Of a stretch of 64,000 nucleotides of DNA, positions 1 to 10,950 are shown in pieces; position 1 is the first letter of the stretch, and every line of letters starts with the position of its first letter. The stretch is taken from contig JAIXMG010000001.1 in assembly GCA_025201345.1 (NCBI GenBank), positions 2,542,001-2,606,000 of the forward strand, read 5' to 3'. This DNA comes from Thamnidium elegans (taxonomy: Eukaryota; Mucoromycota; Mucoromycetes; Mucorales; Mucoraceae). The position numbers were made by a program, and so were the translations under genes. The notes beneath the pieces were generated by a model, which was not told the origin of the DNA, did not search any database, and saw only the letters and a list, made by a program, of their open reading frames with translations.

Positions 1-100
1 TAAGTGTAAATGAAACACATACATGTATTGGCATGGTATTAGAGTATGCACAAGGTAACTCATTTTTAATAGTAATAATGATAATAATGTAACTCATACC

Positions 101-134
<34 letters not shown>

Positions 135-2398
135 AGGGGAATTATTCGAATACATTTATAGACAAAGATATTTAAAAGAACAAGAAGCACGTAGATTATT
201 TTCACAACTGATAAGCAGTGTTTATTATATGCACCAAAAGAATATCGTCCATCGTGATTTAAAACTCGTATGTGTGTGTGTGTGTGTGTGTAACAACGAA
301 AATAAAATAACAAATATCATTATAGGAAAATATTCTTTTAGATTGTAACGGTAACTTGATTGTAACTGATTTTGGTTTTTCCAACCAATTTACACAAAAA
401 ACGGGTGACTTGATGTCTACCTCGTGTGGATCCCCTGTATATGCAGCTCCTGAACTTGTTATGACGGGAAGATTGTATGCTGGTACAGGTGTAGATATTT
501 GGTCATGTGGTATTATACTCTATGCTATGCTTTGTGGGTACTTACCGTTTGATGACGATATAAAGAACCCCAACGGCGATAACATTGGTCGTCTCTATAG
601 ATACATTATGGCTAACAAACCAAAGTATCCTGATCATCTATCCTTTGAAGCCAAAGACATTATTGGCAAGATGTTAATTCCTGATCCTAGTACACGATGT
701 ACGATACAAGACATTATGGCTCATTCGTGGTTAGATGAATATAAGAACCAGATCTCCAAATCAACACAGGAACTAGAAACAGAGGCACAATATTTAAAAA
801 AGTCTTTATTGAAAGGCATTACATCAGCCACAATAACAGCAGAAGACGATTATGTAGAAGATGTTTGTTGTGATGAAGAAGACGAAGATATACAAAGCAG
901 TGCATGTTCAACTGCCTCTTCTGTTTCTTCTTCTTATTCATTTCCACCCTCGTATAGTAACACAAAGGCTACCAACCTACAAGAAAATCAAGATCAACAA
1001 CCAGTAGTGCTTTTAGAGCATGAATCATCTCCTCCTACAACACCTATACCCTATTCAAAGGACATGAATTCCTTATCGACAACAATTGAAGAATTTCCTA
1101 CAACTGAGAAACTAACGTCAAGATCTAAGGATGTAACAACAAACGAACAAAGTTCGTCAAAATCAACAAATATAGTACCGATTGAGCGAGTTGACGATGC
1201 AGTAGTAATAATACCTGTTGCACCACCATGCCAACAATCAACTAATAAATTACAACAACCTGATTTTAACATTTCCACCTCCTCTTCTTCTTCTTCTTCT
1301 TCTTCACCCAAGAAGAATAAGAGACATACAATTGGTGCTCCCATTCAAGATAAAAAAGCTTCTGTGCCCATGCAACACTCTTCATTAAGGGCCAAACTAT
1401 TTTCCAGTGTAAAAAGACGTAACCCTAGTTCAACCATTGTTGTGAAGAAAGAAGATTCTACTGTAAAGTCAGAAGATCGACCAACAAAAGAAAACAAAAA
1501 TAGACATTCTTGGCAGCATATCATGCAACGTCACAATAACAACAATTTACCACTATCTCCACCTTCGTCTCCTATTACTCCAGAGCATTCAAAGAGCGTA
1601 CGATTAATTTCTTGGTTAAAGAATAAATCTAATAATCGAAAACGTAAGTTGGTTACACTATGATGTATATGAAACATTTTTTTGTAGACTCATAAATACC
1701 TGTTTTTTTATATATATACAGCTAGTGATGATAGTCCAGTGAATAGTCGTAGCCCAGTAAATAGTCATAGTACTACTACAAGTAGCAGTAATAGAGAAGA
1801 AGTAACCTTGATACCAGTTGCAAGACCTTCTTTATCTCTTTTACCTTTGCAATCAAAAAGCCGAACAGGGACCGAATTATCATTGGCACAGCAACGAAAT
1901 AACCAAGTTGACAGGGTTTCCATTGAATCTGAATTAAGAGTCCATGCGGGTGACATGAACCGGTCCGCACTTACATCCAAACCACCTATGGAAGTGCTGC
2001 TAGAGATCAACAAGATTTTGTTGCTCTTGGGTATTGAAGTAGAAAACCAAGGCGGGTATAAATTAACCTGTGTTCGAAAATCTACAGCGCATTATCAGCA
2101 ACAAATAACAGAGGATGATGATATGATGAACCATTTATCAACAAATCATCAACCCATCTTGAGCCAGCCGATTTACGGGCACCCAAACATAGACAATGGT
2201 CAAGAAATTGAATTCACAATAGAGATTTGTAGGTTTCAAAACCTGTCGGGCTTATTTAGCGTAGATATTCAGTCTGCCAGTGAAGAGAATTACGCGGCGT
2301 ATCAGTTCATAGGTCAGAAATTGCTAGGGTTACTTCATATGGGTAATCTCATTAGAAACACAAACTTTAATATCATGTTGAGAAAAAACGAGTCTTAG
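1..2398 (+). CDS. Ser/Thr protein kinase with C-terminal KA1-like domain (partial at 5' end)
   Basis: This is the 3' part of a CAMK/Snf1-related kinase gene; the glycine loop lies off the window. My exons are <1..54, 134..267, 326..1643 and 1722..2398, and phases agree at all three junctions. Visible kinase motifs are LEYAQGGELF (hinge), HRDLK (catalytic loop), DFGFSN (activation-segment start), a [10 protein letters not shown] segment and a DIWSCG motif. A long Ser/Thr/Asn-rich linker follows. The last about 130 residues look like a KA1 domain: an amphipathic start, [15 protein letters not shown], and a late segment with LSGLFSVDI. This arrangement is typical of the KIN1/KIN4/MARK or Hsl1/Gin4 kinases, which act in polarity and cell-cycle checkpoints at the cortex. 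Which subfamily it is remains open. Intron 1 contains an A run of about 30 nt. The gene converges on the SREBP gene. Confidence 0.88.
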
Positions 2399-2751
2399 AA
2401 ACAACCCCCCCCCCCCTCCCACGTTTCAATTCTGCTATTATGGAAACACAAGGGAAGATTTCTTTAATTTTTCTCCTCTCTTTTTTTTTTCCCGGCAAAT
2501 ATAAATAAAAACTTTAAAATTTAGTCCAATGTAATACAACATATGTTTGAAAAAAGTAAGTTCTTTTTTAGAGTTTTAAATTTTACAAGAAGGAGGGTAG
2601 TAGTATAAATGATTAATATATATGTGTGTGTGTGTGTGTAGGAAAAATCAAAAATAATATATGAGGTATGTGTTTGCTTGTTTTTTTTTTGTGTGTGAGT
2701 GAGTGTGTAATTGTGTGTAAGAATGTATGTGGAAAGTGTATATATATTTTT
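2399..2751. other. Intergenic region between convergent genes
   Basis: This region between two convergent 3' ends holds a C run near 2405, T runs and several short (GT)n tracts around 2625-2725. I see no coding or RNA signal; it is presumably the overlapping 3' UTR space of both genes. Confidence 0.6.
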
Positions 2752-5700
2752 TTATGCTAAACCATGAAAGATTAATTGAGCCTTTTCAGCTCTTTTTACC
2801 ATGACTTGATGATGCGTAAGTTCGTCTTTTTCTTGTTCACAGATATTATCATCATCCGTTTGTTTTTCTTCTACGTCTTCTAAATCACAAGCGGAATCAT
2901 TATCATCCGGAAGATGATTGATGAACCTGCCCAGACGATCCAATCTATCTACAATAGACTGCTGGTTCTCCAATAAAGCGGGGTGACGAATCATACGACG
3001 CAAAGTTAAGCTTGTTTCACGAACTTGTTCATCAATCAAGATTTCTTTTTCAGCCGAATTATCTTGCAACTTCATGGTCTCGATCCACGAGCTCAATCCC
3101 GTAAAGGAGACAACAAACTCTGCTAATGCCATGACCACATACTCCAGATCGTTTTCTTGTTCGTCGTTGCGTGTCTTTTGCAATTTACGAATAGCTGAGC
3201 GAAGTACCTCGGCGTTCTCGAGTTCAATCAAGCCTTGCTTTTGACGCTCGGGATCAGCTTGCTTTAAAAGGATAGACCCAATTAAAACGTGGATCATGGC
3301 TTTTTTAACAAGTTCGTCCAGTTGGTTGAGATTAGCCTTTTGTGAGACACTGGATGTGCGACACGTCATGGAACGTGGCACACGTTGGATTAACGTAGCT
3401 GCCCATTTCTCCGCATCGTTGTTTTTCCAAAGCGCTTCTACTGTAGCTCCCACAGCAGCAAGCCAGTGTGCCAACCGTTGCTGGTCGTCTTCAGACTCGT
3501 TCTTGGATTCAGTAAGCAACATAATGTCAATAAACGCTGTCTCAAGTGTCTCGTCAAACTCAGTTTCGCCCGAGGTCATAGAGCTCACCAACCGGTCAAA
3601 TTGGATACGCAGCGTGTCCAGTAAATGCAAAGTAGATAAGATAGTGACAGGCACAACAACAGGTGCGGTGTAAGAGATGGTAAGGCCATTTTTAGCAGGC
3701 GCTTCTTGTAAGCACGTTTGGTTGCGGAGGATCTCCATCGTCTCAGCCCAAGCATGCGTACGGCGGATATCAGTAATGGAATCATGGTCTTGCTCAGGGT
3801 CGGTCCAAGTCAAGCAGTTCATCCAGAGACACTCGTTATCCTCATCGTCGTTTTCTTTGTGATAGTTAACAGCATGCATCCAGAAATAGTTGGAGAGCTT
3901 CTCGGCGATAGAGAATTTAGGAATAATAAGAGACATTTGCATAGCGGCAATGGCATAGGCACGCGCATGCGTCTGTTGCGCTTGATCATGTACTTCTTCG
4001 TCCAAGGTATCGACCATGTTAATCATCTTGAAGCAGGAGTAAACCATGCTTAAACGAGAGGGCTCCGTAGCACCACCAAGACACGCAGTCTCGTTTAACT
4101 TGAGCCATTTACAGACTTGGCCCCATTCTTCTTCGGGTGTGGAGTAGCGAGGATCGACATACATGATATCGTAGCCAAGGACATGGTGACAAAAGATACG
4201 GAGGGCCTCTTTGAACAAGGGTAAAAGGGTAGCTAAGGTGCCTTGAGGCAGCTCGTTTTGGTCAATGGATTTTTCAAGAATGGTGTAGATTTGACGACAT
4301 TTTAAATCACCCGGTGTAACCGTGCTTGTGGCACTGTCCCTACGAGGAACAAGAGAACGTTTGGATTTGCTCACACGTTTCAGTTTAAGAGAGGAGCCGA
4401 AGAAAAACGATTTGATGTAGGGGAAGAAGAGTTGGACAATACAGATAATAAACACTGTAGTACGCAAAGTAGCCCTATATTTAAATGTTAGTAATATATA
4501 TGTATACAGCAAAAAAAAAAAACTTTACCATCCGTCATCAAATTTAAAGATGGAACCGAGAAATGATTCAGTATTGCTTGATTTGCTGCTAAAAGTGCTT
4601 TCTTGGCCAGTAGTAGTTGTTCTTGAGGTATGATGATGGTTTTGATATTGTTCAGAAGAATTGGGACCGGCCGTTAAAGGGGAAGTGGAAAAGAAGGTGA
4701 TGCACATAAAGATAGCCATAAAGACTCTATTTGTCATGGCAGGAGGCGTCAATGGGTCTGGAGAAGAAGGCGAGGACTCATATTCATCCGAAGCCTCTTG
4801 TCGACTATTTCCGCCACCGAATCGAGCTCTCTTTCTATTTGCCACCTTTCTTTGCTGATCTTGTTGTTTCTGAATCTCACGATCCATGACAAGCTGCTGC
4901 TGCAGCTCCTTCTCTCGCTGCTGCTTTTGGATATGGTATCTTTGTAAAATATCGGCACCGCCAGGCAACTGACTCAAGATGTTTTGCAGTGCTTGGTTCT
5001 CACGACGGATATCTTCCCCTGTCTTTTTCAGGTGGTTGATGTACTCGGTGGCTTTACGCAGAATGGTGGCCTTGTTGAGCTTAGTGGCGACAGCAACACC
5101 GTCTAAAAATTCTTCGCCATCTTCGTCTTCTTCCTCGTCATCATTGCGACGCTTGGAACCGGAAGCCGTCTTGTTTACTTTGGCATACAACAGAGCGGGT
5201 ACAGCGTTTTTAAGTTCCGCTATACGGTCGTTGATGTTGTTACGGTAACGGCGCTCAATAGCATTATGTGCAGTTTTTTTGTGTTGGCGGATAATAGGTG
5301 GGTTTTGGGTGTTGGGTGTGTTTAAAGCTGCGTTTACAGCATTATTAATAATGCTGGATGATTTTAAACGTTGAATTGGAACCTTGGCTAAATAAAGTAA
5401 AAAAGTAAAGTTTTTCATTGGTTAGCTAATATATATCTAAAAAAGATTTTTTTTTTTTTTTACCTTGTGTATCAAATGGAGTATTCCAGTTCATAAAATC
5501 AAGTGAAGGAGGATTTGTTATTGTTGTATTTGATTTTAAAGGTAAATGTTTATCTTGAGAAGAAGAAGATAAAGGAGAAGTAGGTTGGAATAAAGGTTGT
5601 TGCTGAGCAAGATCATTTGGCGATAAAGTTATGTTTTGTGGAGGAGAGTAAGGTAATGATTCTGGACTAGCATATTCATTTTTAACAGTCGAATTATTAT

Positions 5701-6046
5701 TGTTATTGTCAAAGATGGATTTTTGTTGTTGAGTAGTAATTGGTAATAAGTCAGTTAATGGATCATATAATAAAGAAGGATCATTGTAAATAGTGTTGCT
5801 CATAAAAATAGGTTGTGCTTGTTCATTTCTCATCAAGTTGCTGTTACCACCAAATAATTGGTTATCTATTGGTAAATATTTATCAAAGTCTTGCCAGGAA
5901 TCTTGTTGAAGTGCTGCTTGTGCCTGTTGTTGGAGCTCCAAGTCAAATTGCGAGAGTGAAAAGTAATTTGATGTATCTTCATCATTTAAAGCACCTGTAT
6001 TATCAGTAGAAAATAAATCTAATGGGTACGGTGCAAAAGTTTCCAT
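2752..6046 (-). CDS. Sterol regulatory element-binding protein (SREBP/Sre1-like), 1054 aa
   Basis: Three exons (complement of 5464..6046, 4529..5387, 2752..4474) give a 1054-residue protein with matching phases. Residues 1-195 are an acidic, Gln/Asn-rich activation region. A bHLH-leucine zipper lies at about 231-335 and contains NAIERRYR; the Tyr at about 242 replaces the usual Arg of bHLH basic regions and is the SREBP hallmark allowing SRE as well as E-box binding. The bHLH loop is enlarged by an acidic insert. Two hydrophobic helices follow (about 414-431 and 486-505) with a short loop between, as in ER-anchored SREBPs. The remaining about 550 residues match the expected place of the regulatory domain. 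By family knowledge, the N-terminal factor is released from the membrane when sterol or oxygen is low and activates sterol genes. No SCAP gene is in the window. Confidence 0.93.
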
Positions 6047-7363
6047 ATTTTTTTATTTTATTTTTTTAAAAAAAAAAAGAAGAAAGAAGAAACAAAAAAC
6101 CCCCCACCTATTTTTTTTTTTTGGTTTTTTTTTTTGTTATTTTTTTATTTTAAATGACCGCCTTTATAGTGAGGGTGCACGCGCACGCATTTATTTTTCT
6201 TTTAACTGCAAAAAAATCAGGCCATATTTTTCAAATAGCCAAGTAAAAAAGAAACTGAGTTTATAAGCATTAAAATCCTTAAAACAAATTTCCGTGGGTA
6301 TATATGACAATAAGAGATAATTAAAAAAAAAGAAGGGTTTTTCCTAATCCACAATAATAAAGGAATATATGCTTTTTATGTATAAAACTATTTCAGTTGC
6401 TTATTTTCTTGCTGGTTGCTTATTATGTCATTAAAATTTAATCATGAATATCTATTGTTACACAATCGACTATACTTTTTTTCCTATAAAGTACCAATTT
6501 GTTTGTTTCATATCATATACATATATATTTGCTATTATATTTTGCAATGTTTTTTTTTATATGTGTATATACCAATTATCATCATGATACTACCTTTTTT
6601 TTTTTTTGCGGCTTAAATATAAAATGTTTTAATTGAATAAAAAAATAGAAGGAATAAGAAGATATATGTACTTCTTTAAATACAATCACATGCTTATTAA
6701 CTGGCGACATCAGTCGTAAGAGAGTGTATATTCTATTGGTGTTATTCATCCTTAAACTACCAGTTAGTTGGATCGTACAAAACCCTTATTTGACATTCCA
6801 TTGTATTTATTTTTCAAATTGCGTTTTTTGCTTTATGTAAGCCTCTATTATTCACTCGGTATTTTTTTCTTCTTTCCTTCTATGGTACAAATAAGTTACT
6901 TTCGTCTTTTTTTTTCTCTCTCTCTCTCGTTATCCATACAAAAAAGGGGCACAAAAAAGTTACTAAATAAACAAAAAGAAATAATTTAATCAGCTTCTAT
7001 GTAATTACTAATAAACTTTCTTCTTTTTTTTTCCACTCAGCATAAAAAAAGTTTTAAATTTTTTTTTTTGAGTGACATTTCATAAAGAAAACGATATGTC
7101 AGTAAGTAAAATAGAATGGAACACAAACTCAAATAAACCAGGTACAGTTGCTCGTGTGTTTAAAAAAACTTATATCTGTTATATTTTGCATTACCGGCCC
7201 AATGATCCCATATGCTGCTTAACCAATAAAATCAATCCAATCTATTTATAGAGAAGAGTTTCTTGCTTTAAAAAAAAAGATTGGGTCAGTGTCATTTCCT
7301 TAAAGATTCCTTTCTGAACTTGAAAGTGAACGTATGTAAATGACTCCTTTCTTTACAAATTTA
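6047..7363. other. Intergenic region upstream of SREBP
   Basis: The sequence is very AT-rich with pyrimidine tracts, which probably include the SREBP promoter (proximal T and A runs at 6050-6150). Only short chance ORFs are seen. At 7096 there is an ATG followed by 15 codons and a possible splice donor at 7142. This could be an orphan first exon lying 220 bp before the TIR element; I cannot extend it convincingly. Confidence 0.4.
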
Positions 7364-7628
7364 GAGACATTTCTTTCAAAAGGAGGAACGAGCGTTGTAC
7401 GACAATATAAAAAAAAATATACATCCAATACATTGCTATTTTTGTACGAATATATTAAAACATAAATATGAGTCAAATAAAAAAAAAAAGATGCAATGTG
7501 TTACTTGTTAAAAGATAATAAGTCGATTTGACCGAGAAACAAAAAAAAAAAAAAAAAAAAAAACCTCATGCGCTTTTCAGGTAGTACGCTTAACATCTTG
7601 TTTTTGCTTGAAAGGAATTAAATCGGCC
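7364..7628 (+). repeat. Left terminal inverted repeat of the 2.76-kb element
   Basis: It pairs in reverse orientation with 9874-10123. Shared landmarks in order are the GAGACATTTC end, a GGAACGAGCGTTGTACGAC block, an A/T-rich block with CATAAATATGAG, a long A run near 7542, and an inner end GGAATTAAATCGGCC. Confidence 0.88.
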
Positions 7629-8220
7629 TACTTCTTTTTTTTTTTTTTCATTAATTTTTTTCTCGGTTGTCAGGATACGAATTAGAGAGAAAGTAGGGAG
7701 TTGTCAAGTGTTCATTTATCCCCATGTTTACCCCCCTTACCGCATTCAAATGACTCATTACAATAATTGGGGTAGTAGTCTTTTACATGAAAAAAATTCA
7801 TGGTACGTTAAATATGTTTGCGGAAGCTGATCTTGATTAAATAAACGCTTGAGTTTAAAAGGAACCGCAAAAAATCCTCCCTTTTCTCATCTCCTATCAT
7901 ATTTACGAAATCTTTTTTGTATTTTATTTAGCATCTTTAAAGGAAACATCAAAAACAAATTACCTATTCCTTGCGTTATCTTCTTCAAGTTTGAAACAGC
8001 GTCCCGTACCGTGCGTCTTGCTTGTCGGGGTTAAAGTTTTATCCTTTAAAGTTGTAAACTTTTGTTTAATGCAAGATAGAGTATGTGTTCTTGGGATACT
8101 GTTTTTTTTGCAGATACCCCAAATGACATCACTATAAAAAAAAAGAATACAGTGCCTCCGGTGCCAAGTTGCGCTTTTGAAAACTCACTCACTCATTTGA
8201 AAATCTCAAATGGCGTATTT

Positions 8221-8272
8221 CTGGTTAATTCTTGGCACACCACCATTTACACCACCAGTACCAATTTATGAG
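8221..8272 (+). repeat. Dispersed repeat copy 1 (second copy at 63811)
   Basis: The segment has GGTTAATTCTTGG followed by CACACCACCATTTACACC and a CCAATTTATG end. It is nearly the same as 63811-63861, and lies inside the TIR element. The internal ACCACC pattern is short-range repetitive. Confidence 0.7.
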
Positions 8273-8479
8273 GTAATTTTTTGGTATACTTCCAACAATA
8301 ACAGGTACTTTACATGTAAAAACGATTTTTTTTTTTTAATATTGTGAGAAAGGAAGTTGCAATATAAATATCACGATGATTAAATAAACCTCATTTTATC
8401 ATGATTAAAATCACCTATTTATTCCATCCTTTTTTTAACAATAAATTCATATACAAGCAAGTACCTTTTATATAAGCAA

Positions 8480-9108
8480 ATGTCTAAATATTTCAAAAAG
8501 AGCTTCCCTATTATATGGTGGTATACCAGGAATTTCCCAAAGGAAACCATATTACAATCAGCACCAATTAGCAGCAAGAGAGCCTTTCTCAGGAACCTTC
8601 CTGGGAACACTGTTTTAACCAAGGATCTCGCTAAGAAGTTAAGGGTGCCTGATTTCATTGCTACAGTAGAGGCACGAGAATGGAAGCAGGAGGTTTCCTT
8701 GGTTCGCTCTTACTTTCAGCATACTGATATGCCGGAGAACACATCAAAGCAATTGATGACAGCATTAAATGGAACTCTTCACAGAATAATCAACAATAAG
8801 GATGCAGATGCAAAGTTGAAAAATTACAGTACTGCTCTCATTTATTTAACAATTCGAAAGTGAAAAAAAAACAGATACAAGTACCAAGCACCAGCGCAGA
8901 ATATCATTTCACCTCACAAACTCATCATTCAAGCAAGCGATTTAGGTGTTCTGAAAGACTATTTTGACATCTGTATTGGGACAAATCAAGATAAGGCTAC
9001 CGAAAAAACCAAGCAAGAGTTTATGGTTTGCATGAATGAACAAAATTTGTACAAGTCTCTTAAAGGAGTGCCTGAGGAGAAATACTTTGATTTAACACAG
9101 AAAAATTA
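8480..9108 (+). pseudogene. Decayed gene inside the TIR element, part 1
   Basis: An open frame of 127 codons (8480-8863) runs into an A run and stops. A coding-like frame continues about 25 nt further on in a different phase (about 8878 to the stop at 9106-9108, ending KYFDLTQKN). A single frameshift in the A tract would join them into about 205 residues. I recognise no domain. The composition (many Lys, Asn, Ile) is like the lineage-specific repeated proteins of Mucoromycota genomes. An intron across the A tract is an alternative to a frameshift. Confidence 0.4.
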
Positions 9109-9390
9109 ATAAAAACAGGTGAATAAGATTAAAAGTCTAATAACGTTTATCTCTTATTTTAATTGTAAAAACCAATCCCGGTAAAAGGGATTGCTAACTA
9201 TGATAGTCCTTTGTAATAATGGTCACGCTATTGTGATTGACCGTTACATTTAGATTTGATCTAATGGCTTCTATCTTGATTTCTAAATCCTGTGCTTTTT
9301 TTTATATATAAGGTTCATTTTGATATCTAACGTATGTTATGTTTTATAATCGATTATTCTATATTCTATTTTGTGTGTAATTTTACCACA

Positions 9391-9912
9391 GTGCTTGGTG
9401 AAATTTATGACATACTACTAGTGATTCTGCAAATCCAAAATGGTCTGAAGACGGAGAAGGCAATTATGGGCCTCCCTGCTGAATCAAATGCTTTTACTGA
9501 ATTTGTCCAGTACGCCCTGCCTGATTTCACCTTGAATATATTGAAAACTTGGTAGCGTTAATGGAAAAAGCGACGAACGCAGTACGCTTTGTGAAGTATA
9601 TATCCCAATATTCAAAGCTTTTAGCAACCACCTTAGCGTATTGAACTATACGTGGTAATTCAACTGGAGTAGTAGAAGACATATGACACTGGTAGATCTA
9701 ATCAACATTTCAAACTTTCAACATATAGGTGTGAAAAGAAAGAAAAGGATGCTGATTACGTCTGGCTTGTCTCAAATAATTTCTCCAAGGAAAAGAAGGA
9801 TAATCTGAAACTACTTGATAGCGTTGGCACCTTGGTGAAAATTGACAGTACACACCTAGTAATGGAAAGCAGCGGCCGATTTAATTCCTTTCAAGCAAAA
9901 ACAAGATGTTAA
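9391..9912 (+). pseudogene. Decayed gene inside the TIR element, part 2
   Basis: After a possible acceptor (TTTTACCACAG) the frame from 9391 reads LGEIYDILLVILQ and onwards to a stop at 9553. Other phases then carry coding-like pieces: SVNGKSDERSTLCEVYIP at about 9557-9650, and DADYVWLVSNNFSKEKKDN to about 9885. The phase changes show decay or unrecognised introns. I think part 1 and part 2 could be one gene of a lineage-specific repeated family, but I cannot name a function. Confidence 0.35.
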
Positions 9913-10123
9913 GCGTACTACCTGAAAAGCGCATGAGTTTTTTTTTTTTGTTTCTCGGTCGAATCGACTTATTACCTTTTAATCAGTAACACATTGCATC
10001 TTTTTTTTTTTATTTGGCTCATATTTATGTTTTAATATATTCGTACAAAAAAAAGCAATGTATTGGATGTATATTTTTTTATTGTCGTACAACGCTCGTT
10101 CCTCCTTTTGAAAGAAATGTCTC
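9874..10123 (-). repeat. Right terminal inverted repeat of the 2.76-kb element
   Basis: This is the reverse complement of the 7364-7628 arm. It is shorter by about 15 bp because its homopolymer runs are shorter. It ends at TGTCTC before an A-rich flank. Confidence 0.88.
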
Positions 10124-10249
10124 AAAATAAAAAATGCATTATACCATCGTGGCTTAGCTTGTACGCCCACGCTGTCTCATTTTTTTTTTTTTTTTTGGTT
10201 GCAATTTTTTTTTTTTTTGCCATCACTTTTTTTATACATATAGATCTAG

Positions 10250-10567
10250 ATGGGAAAGAGTGCAAAATTTTATAAACGACCTTCCAAAAAGGAAAAGGAA
10301 GGACTTGCGATTAAAAAGATTGTCGAGCCTGTGATTTCAAAGAGGGGACCCAGTAAAAACAAGATCAATGTTCCAGCTGCCATGGTACAAGATATTAGAA
10401 AACCAGCTGTCAAAAAGTCCGAGGAGGATATGGAAGTTGACGAAGTAAAACCTAAACTTGTTGAAAAGGAGGAACAAAAGCCTGAGAAGGAACAAGAGAT
10501 ACCTGATTACGTTGATTTATTCTCGGGTAAAAAGACTTACAAGAAAATTCCTGTAAAGAGAAAGTAA
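10250..10567 (+). CDS. Small basic protein, 105 aa, unknown function
   Basis: This is a single-exon ORF of 105 codons after a T-rich promoter-like stretch, with no other ATG nearby upstream. The N-terminal half is very basic (MGKSAKFYKRPSKKEKEG start, KRGPSK), the middle is acidic with EEDMEVDEVKP and a Glu/Lys charged stretch, and the end is IPDYVDLFSGKKTYKKIPVKRK-like and basic. There are no membrane segments or signal peptide. The composition suggests a nuclear or nucleolar, possibly ribosome-biogenesis, protein; this is inference from composition only. The conserved-looking start and end, compared with the low-complexity middle, argue that the ORF is real. The TIR element ends 127 bp upstream, so its promoter may lie partly in transposon sequence. 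Confidence 0.7.
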   Translation: MGKSAKFYKRPSKKEKEGLAIKKIVEPVISKRGPSKNKINVPAAMVQDIRKPAVKKSEEDMEVDEVKPKLVEKEEQKPEKEQEIPDYVDLFSGKKTYKKIPVKRK

Positions 10568-10950
10568 AAAAATCCACCTATCCCCCCCACCTATAAAAAA
10601 TAACTTGTACATTTAAAGTAAAAAAAAAAGTAATTTAGTATATACACAATATAAAAAAAGGTTTTTTTTTTATGCAGCATGGTCTTCTCGTAGATTAAAA
10701 TATACGTGCTAGTAACTTGTAAAGAGACATAGAGAACACAGTTCATCCATTTTTTAAGAAATTATATAATATATGCAGACAAGTTCATTCCAATGAGTCA
10801 TTGGAATTACAGCCGTATGAACCAAATTCAACACGCTGACTGCTTGCGAAACAAGTTCCCCACAAACGAATTTCGGTATAAAAAAAATGTTATTTATTTA
10901 TTTTTTAAAAAGAGAACGTTTTTTTGAAATGATATAGTGTCTTCTGTTAT
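10568..10950. other. Intergenic region between convergent genes
   Basis: A/T-rich 3' flanks of two convergent genes, with homopolymer runs. No coding signal is seen. Confidence 0.6.

Larger units (their letters stand above)
7364..10123. mobile_element. 2.76-kb element with about 250-bp terminal inverted repeats
   Basis: Sequence 7364-7628 reappears inverted at 9874-10123 with only minor differences, mainly in A/T-run lengths. The outermost shared bases are GAGACATTTCTTTC on the left and GAAAGAAATGTCTC on the right. The interior has decayed coding pieces (8480-9108 and 9391-9900) and no recognisable transposase, so this is probably a non-autonomous DNA transposon or a degraded autonomous one. 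I find no clear target-site duplication; the flanks are A/T-rich and the exact ends are uncertain by a few bases. The right end lies 127 bp before the start of the gene at 10250. Confidence 0.82.

Noticed and set aside
6416..6989. Small plus-strand ORFs of 66-73 codons upstream of SREBP
   Set aside because: They are strings of Phe, Tyr, Ile and Leu codons read from T-rich DNA, with no start context or splice sites.
7364..10123. LTR retrotransposon
   Set aside because: The terminal repeats are inverted, not direct, and no reverse transcriptase, integrase or primer-binding site is seen.
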